Shown in pieces: positions 23,537-35,127 of a stretch of DNA of 64,000 bases. The position numbers and the translations under genes are program-made. The notes below the pieces were generated by a model. It ran no database searches and was not told the origin of the DNA. It worked only from the letters and a program-made list of their open reading frames with translations. The stretch is taken from positions 26,986,079 to 27,050,078 of the forward strand of contig JASDDO010000026.1 in the NCBI GenBank assembly GCA_030015575.1, given 5' to 3'. Position 1 is the stretch's first letter. The number at the start of each line of letters is the position of its first letter. The stretch comes from Agapanthus africanus. Lineage: Eukaryota > Streptophyta > Magnoliopsida > Asparagales > Amaryllidaceae.

Positions 23537-25009
23537 TCAGCACCTTTTGAAGTATTCCCGCATCTCGGGAGCATAGTATCTGGGATTGAGGACGGCTCTT
23601 ATGCCTCTCTCATAGGGAAGGCACGCGACAGAAAGATCGTCCGGGTGCGCAACGGGGTTTGACCCATAAAATAGGATGCCCTTCTGTCCATTTTTCCTCC
23701 CGAGAACGTAGAAAGTTTTCAGCTGGTCCATGGTAGGGACTGACAATGCATCAAGCTCTTTGCACATCCGTTCCGGCACCCTTGTGATGGCTAGGGACCC
23801 TTCTGCAATTTCGAAGGTCTCTCGTAGTTTCGCTTGCTGCATGGGGGTCCAATCTGCACAGCTGTTGCACGGCAGGTCCTCTTCATCCGACTCTTCAGTG
23901 TCGCTGCCAAGATAAGGGCGGACTTTGCTGCTAGATGGGATTTCAGTATCGGATTCGTCCGTATCGCTACCGAAACGAGGGCGAGTTTTACGAAAGGACG
24001 GACTTCCAGTGTCGGACTCATCAGTGTCACTGCCGAAACGCGGACGCACTTGGGGTTTTTTGCTTTTGAAAGTGACAGCCGGCTCAGATTTTCCTTTGAG
24101 TTTCGGGACCGTTCTGTCTTTGGTCAGCTGTGGCTCAGTACTTTGGGGCTTCATAAAGTACTGAGAATTCTCATATCGGACTTCATGCACACCGGACGGC
24201 TGGATGTCTCCGTCAATGCGTCTTTCTTCGCCATCTTTAGTATACTTCATGCATTGATGGAGAGTTGACGAAATGATGCCGTAATCGTGGAGCCACGGCC
24301 GTCCCAAGAGAATTTTATATGACGTGTCAGCGTCGATCACGTATATCTTAACTTCAGTTTGCAGATCCCCAAATTTGATTGGCAAAGCTATAGACCCCAG
24401 AACTTGCTGGCAGTTTTGATTGAAGTCTTGAATGACAATCCTTTTCCTTGACAGGTGTCGGACGTCCATTGACAAACTCTTCAGTGTCCGCAAGTTCATG
24501 ATGTTCACTGAGGACCCCGGATCAATCAATATGCGATTAATCCGATCTCCGTCGCTGTACCCGGTCACGTAAAGTGGCCGATTATGCTCAGCCGTTCCCA
24601 GTAGCAAGTCTTCATCCTTAAACATGACTGCGGCAGCTTGCAAAGTGTACTGAGCTTCTTTCATATTAATTTCCACAAAGCGAGCCTGATACCGCTCAGG
24701 GTTTTGTAGAGCATGAATGAGAACATCTCTGAGCTCTTGAGATAGAACTAAGGCATCGTAGATGCTAAGGAGAGACGGAAGCTTTCGGAGGTGAGCCAAA
24801 ACATTATAGTCTACTGGGGACGGACTCGAATCTTCCTGAGCAAGTTCTCTGACATCTTCTTCATTAGCAACTTGTTTTTCCTTCCCTTTTGGGGCGTTGC
24901 CCTGATTTGGCGGTAGAGCCCTGCCGCTTCTAAGTTGGATTTGGTTGCATTGTGGCGAGCTCCTCGTCCTCTTCGGGAAAACAGAGCTCCTCCTCGGAGT
25001 CACTTCCAA
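23537..25009 (-). pseudogene. Element A retropepsin-type protease region (fossil)
   Basis: A 490-codon minus-strand frame carries a QLRSGRALPP-like start and LLLGTAEHNRPLYVTGY. Then come INRILIDPGSSVNIMNLRTL, YVIDADTSYKILLGRPWLHD and a STLHQCMKY block, the Tat-type retropepsin. An acidic repeat follows (GSDTDESDT, three variants, 23850-24040), then a conserved tail (YERGIRAVLNPRYYAPEM) that leads to RT. Confidence 0.85.
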
Positions 25010-26599
25010 GATGGATGGTGTAGCAGGTCACTATAGGGACCTCTTCATCGGAGCCTTCTTCTAGCTCCTCCAAAATCTCAGCTGCTCCTACAGGGAAGAA
25101 CTCTTTCAATTGAATTAGAGTCCTTTCCTTTTGTTCATAGTCTTCGAGATAATCAATATATTTTTGAATGGTCGATCTCCCTCCAGACTCTTTAGCTGCA
25201 CTTTTCTTCTTCTTGAGCTTTTTGGACTTTGAGCCTGATGGAGCCGCATTGGCAGCTGGCATGGTAGGCTTCTTCTGCCTTTCCCATTCCGTCCTGGGCT
25301 CTTTCCGAAGTAGCTTTATCATCTTCTTCGTCTTATTAGATATGTGCGTACTCCACGAAGGCTGCGGTGGGTCCGTTTCATTTCTCAGGGTAGCGGGTTC
25401 GGCTGTCTGCTCCAAGAAGGCTTCAGCTTCTGTCTGTACAAAGTTGGTGGCTGCAATTTGATTGTTCACCAACACACTTTTGGACAGCTCGATCTCTCCA
25501 GCCTTGTACTGCTTCTCGACCCAGTCTTTGAAGATATAACAATCCTCGATCGCATGGCTCACTACTCGGTGGTATGGGCAATACAGGGGATTGTCGGTCA
25601 TTTTTGCCTCTTGAGGTCTTTTCGACTCCGGCAATTGTAGACCGTTGTTCAAGGCATCTTTAAATATCTTTCGGACCTTATCCCTCCTGAAAGAGTAAAC
25701 CTTGTTCTTTTTCTCCTTTAGGGAAGGCCCATCTCCTCCCAGCAATGGCTTTCGAGACCGGTTAGTTTTGGATTCGCCCGCCCTTCGCTTCTCTTCATTG
25801 TTGGATGCATTAAAGACATTGGGACTGCTGGAACTCACGCTTCTATGGTTGTCATCCCGCTTGCTTTTCCATGTCTTGTCTCTTTGAGAGTCTGGGGTGG
25901 ACTCTTGCTTCGAGCGTTCCAGCATTTGGACTTTCTTGGTTAGCTCTTGAAACGTCTTGAGGCCTGCTGTACACAAGAATGGGACCATCCAATTGCTGAG
26001 GTTCCCAATGAGAAAGCTGACGGACTGGTCCTGCTCCAGCGGCGGTTCGCACTTGACTGTGAGATTACGCCATCGGGTGATAAAGTCGGTGTTGCTTTCA
26101 TTCTTCCCCGGCTTGGTCCTCACAAGGTCGGCAATGGAGATTTTATTACTGACAATCATGAACCTTTGCCGAAACAGAGACTCCATTTGGGCGAAAGTGA
26201 TGACGGACCCGTCTGGTATACTCGCGTACCAGTCGAAGGCGACACCGGTCAGGCTGTTGACAAACTGACGAAGAAGGAGCGTGTCATTGCCCCCTGTATT
26301 TCCGCCCGAGGCTTTGAAGTGGGCGACGTGCTGATTTGCATTCCCCATTCTGTCAAATCTTCCGAACTTAGGAAGACGTAGCCGCTCGGGAACTCGATCA
26401 GATCGTACTGTGCGGGATATGGCCGCCCACTACTGCCGATTTCTTTCTGAGCTTCAGCCCCCAATATTTTAACTTTGCAGTCCATTATCCGATCTTGTGT
26501 TAGTGGGATAGTGTTATCTGGGGCCAAGGCGTCCCCAGAAGCGGAATGTGGACGGCTTTCATGCGGCTCGACCAGTCTTGGGCCCAAAGGAACGGGCAT
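24930..26599 (-). pseudogene. Element A gag core (fossil)
   Basis: The gag core is recognised by GRPYPAQYDLIEFPSGY, NQHVAHFKASGGNTGGND, LLLRQFVNSLTGVAFDWYAS and FAQMESLFRQRF, the retrotransposon gag fold. Then come a basic region and YCPYHRVVSHAIEDCYIFKD, a C/H-rich motif that replaces the usual knuckle in this group. The C-terminal part is lysine-rich, then acidic. It overlaps the start of the protease frame, as is common in the lineage. Confidence 0.88.
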
Positions 26600-27950
26600 T
26601 GGCTGCTTCGGATTGTCATCACCCGGCTGATTAGTAGCGACTTGTGCTTGATTGGGAGGCGCTCGAGCAATTTAAGCCGTAAGCTGCATCACAACTTTTG
26701 TTAAGTCGTCAATCTTCGAATAGATCTTGGACATCTCTCTATCTTTGCTCCTGAGTTGTTTTCGAAGCTCTTGAAGCAGCTCTTGCTCTGCGGTCCTGGG
26801 GCGGAAAGTCGGCTCTTCCTCGCTGTCTGAGCTTGACTCTGCATGGACCGAAGGGTCTTTCTGCCTGTCATCCTCATCGAGAGGGTTTTCTTCATCCAGC
26901 GGAGGCGGCTGTTCTTGGGAAACGGCAACCACATTCAAGCCAGATTGGGCTTGGGATGTGGTGGCCCCATCCCTGCTTTTTCTGCGAAGGTTGTCGCTGG
27001 GGCGCCCGCCCGCCATATAGACCATATGGATAATATATCCAGCCGTCTTTTTATCACCGGCGGCTGATTTCACAGATCGCTGTCTTGACCCCCCCTGTTT
27101 CGGTGGCGGGCAGTCGATTAAAGGCGGCTGGCCTGACCAGGTTCTTGAATGGTGATGGAGCTTCTTTTTTGGGTTTACCCCGCCGCTTTCGTGCGGCACA
27201 GAGTGCCTGATAAACTCTTGAAGAGACAGTGTCATACTTTTTCTGTTGGGGCCGGGACACGTCTTTTTGTAGCGACGTTCGGACCGCTGTCTTCTTGATT
27301 CTGGCGGTCATGACATTTTTCTGAACCCACCTCATAGGTTCGAAGGAATTGCTAATTTTTACGGCCGATTCAGCCGTTGTCGCAGGATGACTCTGCTCTT
27401 GGAATCTCACAAGATTCCACCTGGCCGGAGTCCTGGCCCTCTTTTTGGCTCGATACCTGAGCTGCTTCTGTCTCAGTTTTTCCGTTTTAAGCACTTGGCA
27501 GACTTCGGCTCTTCGAGAAGTCACCGTAGATCGATTGATAGAGAGGCCAGAGGAGATGCTCGATCGTGCATTTGTCGGAGTCATCACCTGAGCTCGTCCG
27601 CAACGTTTGATGTTGCCCTTCGTACCGGAAGTCTTGCCCCCAGCTGGAGCGCCAGGGAGTCGTTCAGACACCCTCTTAAGTTTCGATTGTGGTGCCTTGA
27701 CGATCACGACATTCGGCCTCTTACCCCTTGAGACCGTCTTGGCCGCCTACTTTGTCGGGACCAGATGAGCGCTTCCGGCAGGGTAGATGACGACGGAACC
27801 GAACTGGCGGGGCAGTTCCTCCCACTGTCGACTGAGGCTTGCGGGGAGAACCACACGAGTGTTGATCTTGACCACGCACGGAATTGGGGTCGCGTTGGAA
27901 GCTGAATTCTTCTTAGGAGACATTGTCATCGAAAGTTGATTGCTACACAA
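26600..27950 (-). pseudogene. Element A N-terminal gag region (fossil)
   Basis: The first frame near the PBS starts MSPKKNSASNATPIPCVVKI. It is followed by a long basic, serine/arginine-rich stretch, then YIIHMVYMAGGRPSDN and an acidic helical end (EQELLQELRKQLRSKDREMS). Element E has a parallel YTVYMDGSKEESR in the same place, so this region is part of the family's gag. Function beyond that is unknown. Coding is broken in a few places. Confidence 0.65.
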
Positions 27951-28040
27951 AAAGAAAACATCATTTCAGTATAAGCAATCGATATGTATATTGATTGAGT
28001 TCGCATGAATGTTTAACCCGAAATATGGGAGGAGAGAAAG

Positions 28041-28058
28041 GTCCTACCGGGCGTGCCA
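28041..28058 (-). other. Element A primer-binding site
   Basis: The minus strand reads tggcacgcccggtaggac after a 5-base spacer from the 5' LTR. Element E has the equivalent tgacatgctcggtgggac at 48185-48202 with the same spacer. I do not assign the tRNA. Confidence 0.75.
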
Positions 28059-28063
28059 GAATC

Positions 28064-29787
28064 TGTAGGGTGTTTTTCGTCAGCCCATTGAGATAGGAAT
28101 GCGCGTGCGCTTGTCAGGCGCATTACAGATTCCACCTGCGTAGGGTAGGCTGGGGTTTATTGATTGTGGGGATTCGAATCTCCGGCAGCCGCGGACTAAG
28201 CTGCCGTTAATTACCCTTCGCTTTTGGAGCGAGGGAACCTACGATTGACGGATTAAACTGGTCATGCGAACTCAACATGCCGTGTTGTGTTTTAAAGGGG
28301 GGTTTGGATGTATCGGGGGCCCCGCAAAGTTTTTACGATGGTCTCGCTACCCGGATAGCGAGCTGGGGGTCAAGGGGGCTATCAGCCCCCTTACGGGGTG
28401 CGGGGCAGCGCCCCGTTAGAAATTTTTTCTAACGAGGGAGACACATTTAGTGTGGAGTGCACAAAAAAAATGGGAAAAGCGTCTTAAAGACGCGTGCGTA
28501 GCACGTGGGCGCGTGGTGCCCGGGGTCACGTGCGCACACGTGACCGTTGGGCACCTCAGCGCCCGGGGTCACGTGGCGCACACGTGACCGTTGGGAGCCT
28601 CAGCGCCCGGGGTCACGTGGGCACACGTGACCGTTTGGGCGCCTCAGCGCCCAGGGTCACGTGGGCGCACGTGACCGTTTGGGTGCCTTAGCGCCCCGGG
28701 GTCACGTGGCGCGCACGTGACCTTTAGGCGCCTCAGCGCCCAGGGTCATGTGGGCGCACGTGACCTTTTGGGCGCCTCAGCGTCCGGGGTCACGTGGGCA
28801 CACGTGACCGTTGGGCGCCTCAGCGCCCCGGGGTCACGTAGCGCACACGTGACCATTGGGCACCTCAGCGCCCCGGGGTCACGTAGCGCACACGTGACCA
28901 TTGGGCACCTCAGCGCCCGGGGTCACGTGGGCGCACGTGACCATTGGGCCCCTCAGCGCCCGGGGTCACGTGGGCGCACGTGACCACGGGAAAACACCCG
29001 TTGGAGGGAGGCATAGCCCCTAGGTTGGAGAGTTGAACTCCCAAGGGATTTTTGGAGTTAAACTCCTGACAGAAAATTAATTTATGGAGTTAAACTCCAA
29101 CAGATCTAGAAAGGAGTTAAACTCCTAGGAATCGTTGGCCCTTCTTCTGAGCATTGGATCTGTCCAAAGTTAGATTCTTAGAGATGGGTCTCCTTCTTCT
29201 TTTTCTATTGGCCGGACCTCGAAGATCAAGAGTTGTGAGATTTTAAAGATCTCTCTTTTTCGAGATCTGGTGGGAGATCTGTGTTCCCCTTTGTGGGTTT
29301 TGTAGTGAAAAACTATTTAGTTTTGGAAAAGGAAGAGTTAAAGTCTTGATTTAATTCAAAAGAGAAGAAGAAGGTTTTAGAACCTTGAGGAAGGAGAAAG
29401 ATCTCAGATCTAGATTTGTTTTTGGAGAGAGAAAAAAGTTGTTGAGATATTTCATTATCTTTGCCTTTATAGGCCATACACTTTACATATAGCCCCTTGG
29501 GCTTTTCAAAATGGCATTTTGCCTATCCCATGGCTCATGTGACATTTCTTTTTGCACATAAGCCACGGGCTTTACAAAAATTTGACTTTATGCCCATTTT
29601 TCTTACATTTATTCATAAAATAAGATAAAAGAAATACAACAAAATTTTGGCATGGGGGGAGGCCGGCCGCTTCATGTTTGGGCTAGCTCCGGGCATTGGC
29701 CCACTTGACCTGGGCTTGGGCCCACCTGGCTTGGGGTTGACTTTGATTTTGACTTGGTCAACCGGGGTATAAATTTTTACCCCAACA
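28064..29787 (-). repeat. Element A 5' LTR (1724 bp)
   Basis: It is the partner of 15797-17427. The 93-bp length difference is accounted for by two additional units of the 43-45-bp minisatellite (11 units here, 9 there). Confidence 0.93.
28509..28986 (-). repeat. G-box hairpin minisatellite in the A 5' LTR (11 units)
   Basis: Same unit as at 16238-16628 but with 11 copies. Two adjacent units near 28835-28915 look identical, which indicates recent unit duplication. The 65-codon and 88-codon ORFs here are read-through of the repeat. Confidence 0.85.
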
Positions 29788-31991
29788 CCGGCGTTAGAAA
29801 ACTCGTCTTAGAGTCTAACCATAAACCGAAACTAGCTTAGCTATAAAGATCTATCTACTGTGAAAAGGTGTTATACCTAGAGACTCGTGTCCTTTGGGTC
29901 TATACTCCTCTTCCTATGCTCCTTAGGTGATCTCGATCGAACTTGATGGCCGGCCTTCTCGGTCCTAGATAATCCACCCGAGAGTTCTTGATTCAAGCTT
30001 GGCTTCACAAGTGAAGCAACTTAGTGACCTAGTTTGGTAGACTGGTTACAAAGGAGACGTAGTGATTTATCTAGTGTATTTCTATCACTTCCTCTCTTGA
30101 TTCTCAACTCATATGATGGTAGGGAGGAAGATGAAGATGAGGGAAGAGGAGGAACTCAAAAAAGCTAAGCAAGTGAGGAGAGAAAACCTTGCTATGAGAA
30201 TGAAAAACTTGTGTGTAGAAAATCATGAAGCATGGTTTTGTAAAAACCATTTTTCAATAAAGATAATACAATCATACTTGAATAGTTTGCATAAATGAAT
30301 TTTCAATTCATTTGTCAACACTATTCAAGAATGGTTCACATGTGCTGGACCCGGCGTGATTCTCATGTTGGTTCATGTAGCCTACCCCATATGCTTGGGA
30401 TAAAAGGCTCAGTTGTTTTGTATTCAAGAATGGTTCACACCATTCTCTCCTTTACACCTCATTTCCATTTTGCAAATAAAATGGAAAATACATGATAAAG
30501 TGTTCTCCTTCTAGAATGTCTTTCCGTATAAATACGAAATATATTATATTGTATATACATACCCGTATTCATATCAAAATACAAACACCCAAGAGATAGA
30601 ATAATACAACTAAAATAATACTAGCATTACATCAATATTCGATTTAATGAATCGGCTCAACCCTAAGCCTGTCAGTATTTTCAACCGTCCGATCGAAAAT
30701 CTGGATAACACTAGAATATACATATCGAAATATGTACACGTAAATTATTAAATCAATACCTAATTTAATAAGCAGGCTTAATCCTAAACCGGCTACTATT
30801 GTCATTCGATCGAAATCCTCCATGTATAAACATACGGCCACCACATCGTTTCACCTAAATCAGAGAAACCCTCCGTGTGGGACTCTAAAGACTCGATAGT
30901 ACGCTGGCAGTAGGTTTAACTACAAACACGTCAGCAGCACTAGCTGTACGTAATGGCTACCCAGATATCTGTCGTAAAGAAGGACGACGAGCAAGCTCAT
31001 CCTGACCCCTACTGAGCCAATCCGTGACAATCTCCGTACAGTCTGATCTCTTCGTCTAAGAGTATCGCATATCAGGTCTAGGGGGTGGTAAACGTCAGAT
31101 TTCTACTGACCCGATAAGTCATGTCGATTTGACTCACGACCAATCCGAGAAACTACTGATCTAACCATCAGTAGTTTTCAACTGCCTTGGCCAAGGTCTT
31201 ATGGTTCTAGCTAACCGGACACAGTGTGATATCGACTCCAAATACCGGGAGAGACAAATCCCTGACAATCACTCACTACCTCCATGTGGCTCGGGACTGT
31301 ACCCAACCAAAACCTGTTTGCACGACTCTGTAGAGCCGTGATAAGCTAGTGATCAAAGCACAGTGGAAACTCACATGAGACAAATGATGATCTCAGATTC
31401 TAAGACTAATCTGTACTCATGTTACCTGAGAACCGCTATCTGATGATAGGTATAATACCATTTTGAGGTTCTCGACGAGTCCGTCCAGTGTACTCACCCC
31501 TAGTGAGCACCTGTATACAATCTTAGGTGATCATACTAATAGTTGTGGGACCAACCACCATCCCTTGTCGGGGTCTAGAAACGTATACACAAGTCTACTC
31601 TGAAGTATCGATACCCGATCTCGATACTCCTGCGACTTGGGACCTTTAAGGATGTGCTTATGGACTACCCAGCTCTCACAAGTATGATCGTAATCATAAC
31701 GCTGGTAGTCAAGCAAAATCCTGCGGGCTTTATCAACATATAACCGCCATATGTTATATCGAGTATAACATATGCACATATTAAGATAAAGTTAAACCAT
31801 AATAGTATACTACTGTATCGAGTCTTTATCAATATGTGCAAGCAATATAAATTATCACTAGAAAGAAATACACATATCAAGATAAAGACAACTTAAATAA
31901 TATATTATATACAACTGAGCAAGATTGTCATGTACATATATATCCCTAGTATCCTATATAATACAGGCCTCTAGGGCATACTTATCCAACA
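29788..31991 (-). repeat. Larger piece of the solo copia LTR, no gene
   Basis: This piece holds most of the solo LTR. Block order matches 402-2575 read in reverse: the LTR start, the block around 31560-31700, the block around 31200-31330 and a purine-rich AG/GAA stretch at 30110-30200. The last corresponds to 2085-2160 of copia-1. The small ORFs here (for example 30113-30298 and 31531-31779) fall inside LTR sequence and are not supported as genes. Confidence 0.75.
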
Positions 31992-32691
31992 GACGTGACA
32001 CGAGAGTTAACTAAAAGGCGCCTCTTGAATATTCTTGTGTCGTTGTCCCATGGGTTTGACGAGGCCTTGTACTCTTTTATGCTGTGGGTTCGCGGGTTTG
32101 ACGGACCACTCTACACGCTTATCTTCCTTATCAAACTACAAACAATCACGTTAGAATATTTAAACTTATACACATATATGTCATGCTTAAGATATCTTTA
32201 CATACACTCTTACATGTTCATTACTACTTGGTTTTCTGTTAATTCTACATACCTTCAGTTATCGGTACTTTTTCTTTGGAGACTTACCGAGCGCTGATTC
32301 GCTAACGACGTTCCTTTCTGTTTCTTTTCCTAAGGATGCTTGTCAGGTGGACATGATTCTGAAGAGATCAAGTCTATCCAGGAGGATTTCGAGCAGCTTA
32401 CCATTCAGCCAGACTACTAGCTCTTTTTCGTTAACTTTTATTTTCAGTATGTCATTGTTTAGGCACCTTTTCGCATTTGTACTTTTATTTCAGTTATCTT
32501 GTATCCAGACTATGAAAATAAATGTAAATAAAGTTACCGTTAAATTTTAATTACTCTTGTTAATTCTTGCATATAGTTATATTATTTTCATATGCTTATC
32601 GTATTTATTAAGAGAAATGACATTCTCATAGTAAATACGTTATGGGCCTTGTCACGTGCCGTTACCGTCTTCTGGGAAACGGGACGTGTCA

Positions 32692-33030
32692 CTCTCTCTC
32701 ATAGAACCCTAAAAGCCTTAACCGATCTCTTCTCTATTCTAGGGTTTTCTTTGCTATCGATAATGAATGGGGAAGCGAAAGGGAGAGAGGAGCAAGAATG
32801 GACCTTCAAGCAGCAGGTCCTTTCTTTTTTCTTCTCGAAATTGATTCTTTTCATCTATTATTCGTTGTTTTTTCTTTCTCCTCCTTTTTTTCATTCAAAT
32901 CAAACCCAAACCCTAATCCCAATCCCAATCCCAAAGGGTATGAACTGGAATTGCTCCAAAGAAGGAGGCACCGCTTGTTCCCACCCCACGCGCGATGGTA
33001 ACCGCTCCCCGAACGGGGAGCAGTAACGTA
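32692..33030 (+). CDS. Possible 5' end of an unidentified host gene
   Basis: Directly after the estimated end of the C LTR comes a leader-like stretch with telo-box-like aaccctaa and ctagggttt motifs, common in plant 5' UTRs. An ATG at 32763 gives MNGEAKGREEQEWTFKQQ, followed by cagcag|gtccttt, a possible splice donor. The frame stays open to about 33026, but the later residues look like translated intron. I do not recognise the protein, and no downstream exon was found before 36178. It may be a promoter/first-exon fragment or chance. The accompanying 'aatccc' run at 32910-32937 is a simple repeat. Confidence 0.25.
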
Positions 33031-33145
33031 GCCTAAAACATCCAATACAGTTAAATGAGTATATTTCATATTCTAACAAGGAAATAAGTTGTAATTACGT
33101 GTTCTGTGCAAACAATCCTTATTCTCCCCTCCCCCCCCTCAAATA

Positions 33146-33392
33146 GGAAAAAAAATCACATGGGAACCTATCTATAAAACATTTATAGGGAGGAGGTGAA
33201 ACCGTACACGTGGCAGATTGGGTGTGGATCTACCGTACACGCGGCAGATTGGGTATGAAAACCTATCTTCTTTTCTTCATTCACACCCAATCTGTCACGT
33301 GTACGGTAGATCCACACCCAATCTGCCACGTGTACGGTTTCACCTTCTCCCTATAAAAAGTTTTATAGATAGGTTCCCATATAATTTTTTCC
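33146..33392. mobile_element. Fold-back MITE, 247 bp
   Basis: The outer inverted repeat is gggaacctatctataaaac (33162-33180) against its complement at 33360-33378. It extends outward as ggaaaaaa/ttttttcc. The inner arms carry accgtacacgtggcagattg and its complement, so the whole unit folds into one long hairpin. The flanks ctcaaata (33138-33145) and ctcaaata (33393-33400) match as a target duplication of 8-10 bp, depending on where the end is set. That fits hAT (8) or Mutator (9). No coding capacity. Confidence 0.85.
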
Positions 33393-33400
33393 CTCAAATA

Positions 33401-35100
33401 ACATCGTATTTTATTTTTCCAAAATGGATATCTTTTACCGAAACCTTTTAAAGATTTTATCATGTAAAACATTTAATTAACATTAAAGTGTACTGACAGT
33501 AATTAGAATTTAGTTTACCACCTTTTGGAATAAGTTTGACTTTTCTTTTAACTCAATTCTATCTTTGAAAAAATATTTTTATATAGAATGTAGTTAAATT
33601 TAAAAACCCAAGATTTCTCTTCTAATTATCGTTTATCTACGAAGATTTCACTTTTTCATTTTCTCATTTTTAGGGCATTTGGTATATGGAAAGTGAAGAG
33701 TAAAATTGAAAAGTGTTGATTTCTTCCTAAAGTTTTTGTTGGCTTCACAAAAAATAAAGGGTTGAAATCATTTACTTGTCATGCCACTATTCACAGTTTC
33801 ATTTCCTACTAAAAACGACTGAAAGTGCAGGGAAATCAAAGGAAAGAAGGCGCTGGCCCTAAATATTTTCTACTATTGAACCAATAAGCGTCCACAACCA
33901 TAAATACGTATTTAAAATTAACACATGTATTCCTACATAATTAAGTAATCAAGGTTTTTAGGAGAAGAGGATAAGTTTTCTTAATGATTTACTACCCGTA
34001 AAGACTTAGCCTGTAACCAATTCTTTCAGCATTACACTGTGAGTATATATAAACATCGAAAGACTGTCGATATTCATTTAATTATCATTATTATACAAAG
34101 TTTCAGCCAACATGGCTGCCATATACAGTGATAACTGATAAGTACATATAAAACCAGGCTACCGAGGAATATACATCCATTCTTCGGCCATTTTACAGGG
34201 GTTGGTTTATGCGGATTTGCCGATATACAGCTCATTAAAGCTTTGTAGTGACCCGAGCCGAGAATGTGGCTCTCAAGCGCTTACTAGTGCGTTCGCATCC
34301 GAACCTTTCCCCTGCATTTATAAAGCACAACGGTGCAGTACGCCCCTGACCTTGCCTTGAAGCATGTATAAAGATGCAAGAAATATATACGTATGGGCGA
34401 TGAGGGAGCGAGGTAAGGTAGCATGAGATCACGGTAAGTGTTGGTTGCCATGGAATTTTTTGATGGGGTCAGTTGTTGGTGGGGTGTTGTCGTCATTGGA
34501 GGTGGAGATGGTATGATGAGTTATCATTTGGTTTTGTTAATGGAAAACTAGCCTGATCTTCCATTGTAAGTTAAATGAGACCAAGTAATGGAGGCAGTGG
34601 ATATAAAAAAGTTTTAAAAAGAAAAGTTTGTTTAAATTTTGCTATGAGGAGATTTTAATAGATTTTAGATACGGATGAAAGGATGTAAGGGTTGTAACAA
34701 TATCTAGAGAGAATAGCGATTGATTTGGTTCTCACCATACATGTAAAAACATTCTTAATAAATTTCTAGCTTTCAATATACTCCAATATCCTATAAACAT
34801 GAATTTCATTCTAAATAAAATCATTCCTTGGCATAATCAATATTTTTTCTTTTTATTTATTGTCATTATCAAATCACCATATACTTATGTAGGAGCATAT
34901 GTATATGTGGTGGAAGAGCATTTCTTTTGTGTTCAGTATCCATGCAATTACTGTGCAGGACTGAGTACACTATAAATTATTATCTATAATTTCAAGATGC
35001 ATGTCTTTATATTTTTCATTTATTTTTTGGGAAAGATGGAATTAGGCCCTAGCATCCAAAATCAATAGACATTAGTCCATGGGTTAAAGAAAAACCATGC
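33401..35100. other. Host-like intergenic DNA, no supported gene
   Basis: AT-rich, low-complexity single-copy-looking sequence. A slightly more GC-rich patch at 34200-34500 has short minus-strand frames (MATNTYRDLMLPYL and GERFGCERTSKRL) flanked by gt...ag-like positions, but no recognisable family. I see no promoter, tRNA or repeat here that I can support. Confidence 0.5.
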
Positions 35101-35127
35101 AAAAAATCTCACTTTTAAATACTAGTC

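Larger units (their letters stand above)
15797..29787 (-). mobile_element. Element A: 14-kb Ty3/gypsy Tat-lineage element
   Basis: The minus-strand element has a 5' LTR at 28064-29787 and a 3' LTR at 15797-17427. The exact target duplication ccggc occurs at 15792-15796 and 29788-29792. In minus-strand order it holds PBS, an N-terminal gag region, gag, protease, RT, RNase H, a second (archaeal-type) RNase H, integrase, a 2.5-kb repeat-rich 3' region, polypurine tract and LTR. The second RNase H marks the Tat lineage (Ogre/Retand group). The LTRs differ by several per cent in the U5 part and by two minisatellite units. It is decayed, with several breaks. It sits inside the solo copia LTR. Confidence 0.93.
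15721..31991 (-). mobile_element. Solo LTR of the copia-1 family, split by element A
   Basis: The minus strand runs from TGTTGGATAAG (31991) to CTCAACA (15721). Neither side shows internal copia sequence, a PBS or a polypurine tract. The flanks are gacat (15716-15720) and gacgt (31992-31996), a 5-bp target duplication with one CpG-type transition. With element A and one copy of its duplication removed, the length is about 2275 bp, close to the 2232-bp LTR at 402-2633. It is therefore a solo LTR from LTR-LTR recombination. It lies in the LTR of element C. Confidence 0.85.
2634..32691 (+). mobile_element. Element C: Ty3/gypsy chromovirus, 3' part, split by nested insertions
   Basis: RNase H, integrase and a chromodomain-like tail occur in the order typical of chromoviruses, followed by a polypurine tract and an LTR starting TGTAATGATCC at 4651. 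The tail motif ending EDDMHTRYPQLF matches the Tekay/Del-like branch in my recollection. The upstream half is beyond copia-1 and the window. Its 3' LTR is split into three pieces (4651-5029, 13833-15715, 31997-about 32691) by element B and by the solo copia LTR that carries element A. It is the oldest element in the left block, with many breaks. The right end at 32691 is an estimate. Confidence 0.75.
4651..32691 (+). repeat. Element C 3' LTR, about 2.9 kb, in three pieces
   Basis: Piece one is 4651-5029, piece two 13833-15715 (plus the duplicated 5 bp) and piece three 31997 to about 32691. Joined only by removing whole inserted elements, they form an LTR of a size usual for Tekay-like chromoviruses. 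A TATA box lies in piece two. The right end is placed at GGGACGTGTCA (32691) because a 5'-leader-like host sequence follows; no partner LTR is available to prove it. A related LTR (G) begins at 63794. Confidence 0.65.

Noticed and set aside
23730-26381. Several + strand open frames of 60-144 codons opposite the gag-protease region of A
   Set aside because: They mirror the long minus-strand frames with clear domains; codon shadow explains them.
28494-28983. Open frames of 65 and 88 codons in the 5' LTR of A
   Set aside because: They are translations of the G-box minisatellite and change with unit number.
32905-32937. Interstitial telomere (aaccctaatcccaatccc)
   Set aside because: Only a short imperfect aatccc run in a leader-like region; too short and not TTTAGGG.
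34204-34520. Small spliced host gene on the minus strand (MATNTYRDLMLPYL with a possible intron)
   Set aside because: Splice sites are plausible but no domain or conserved motif is seen; evidence is too thin.
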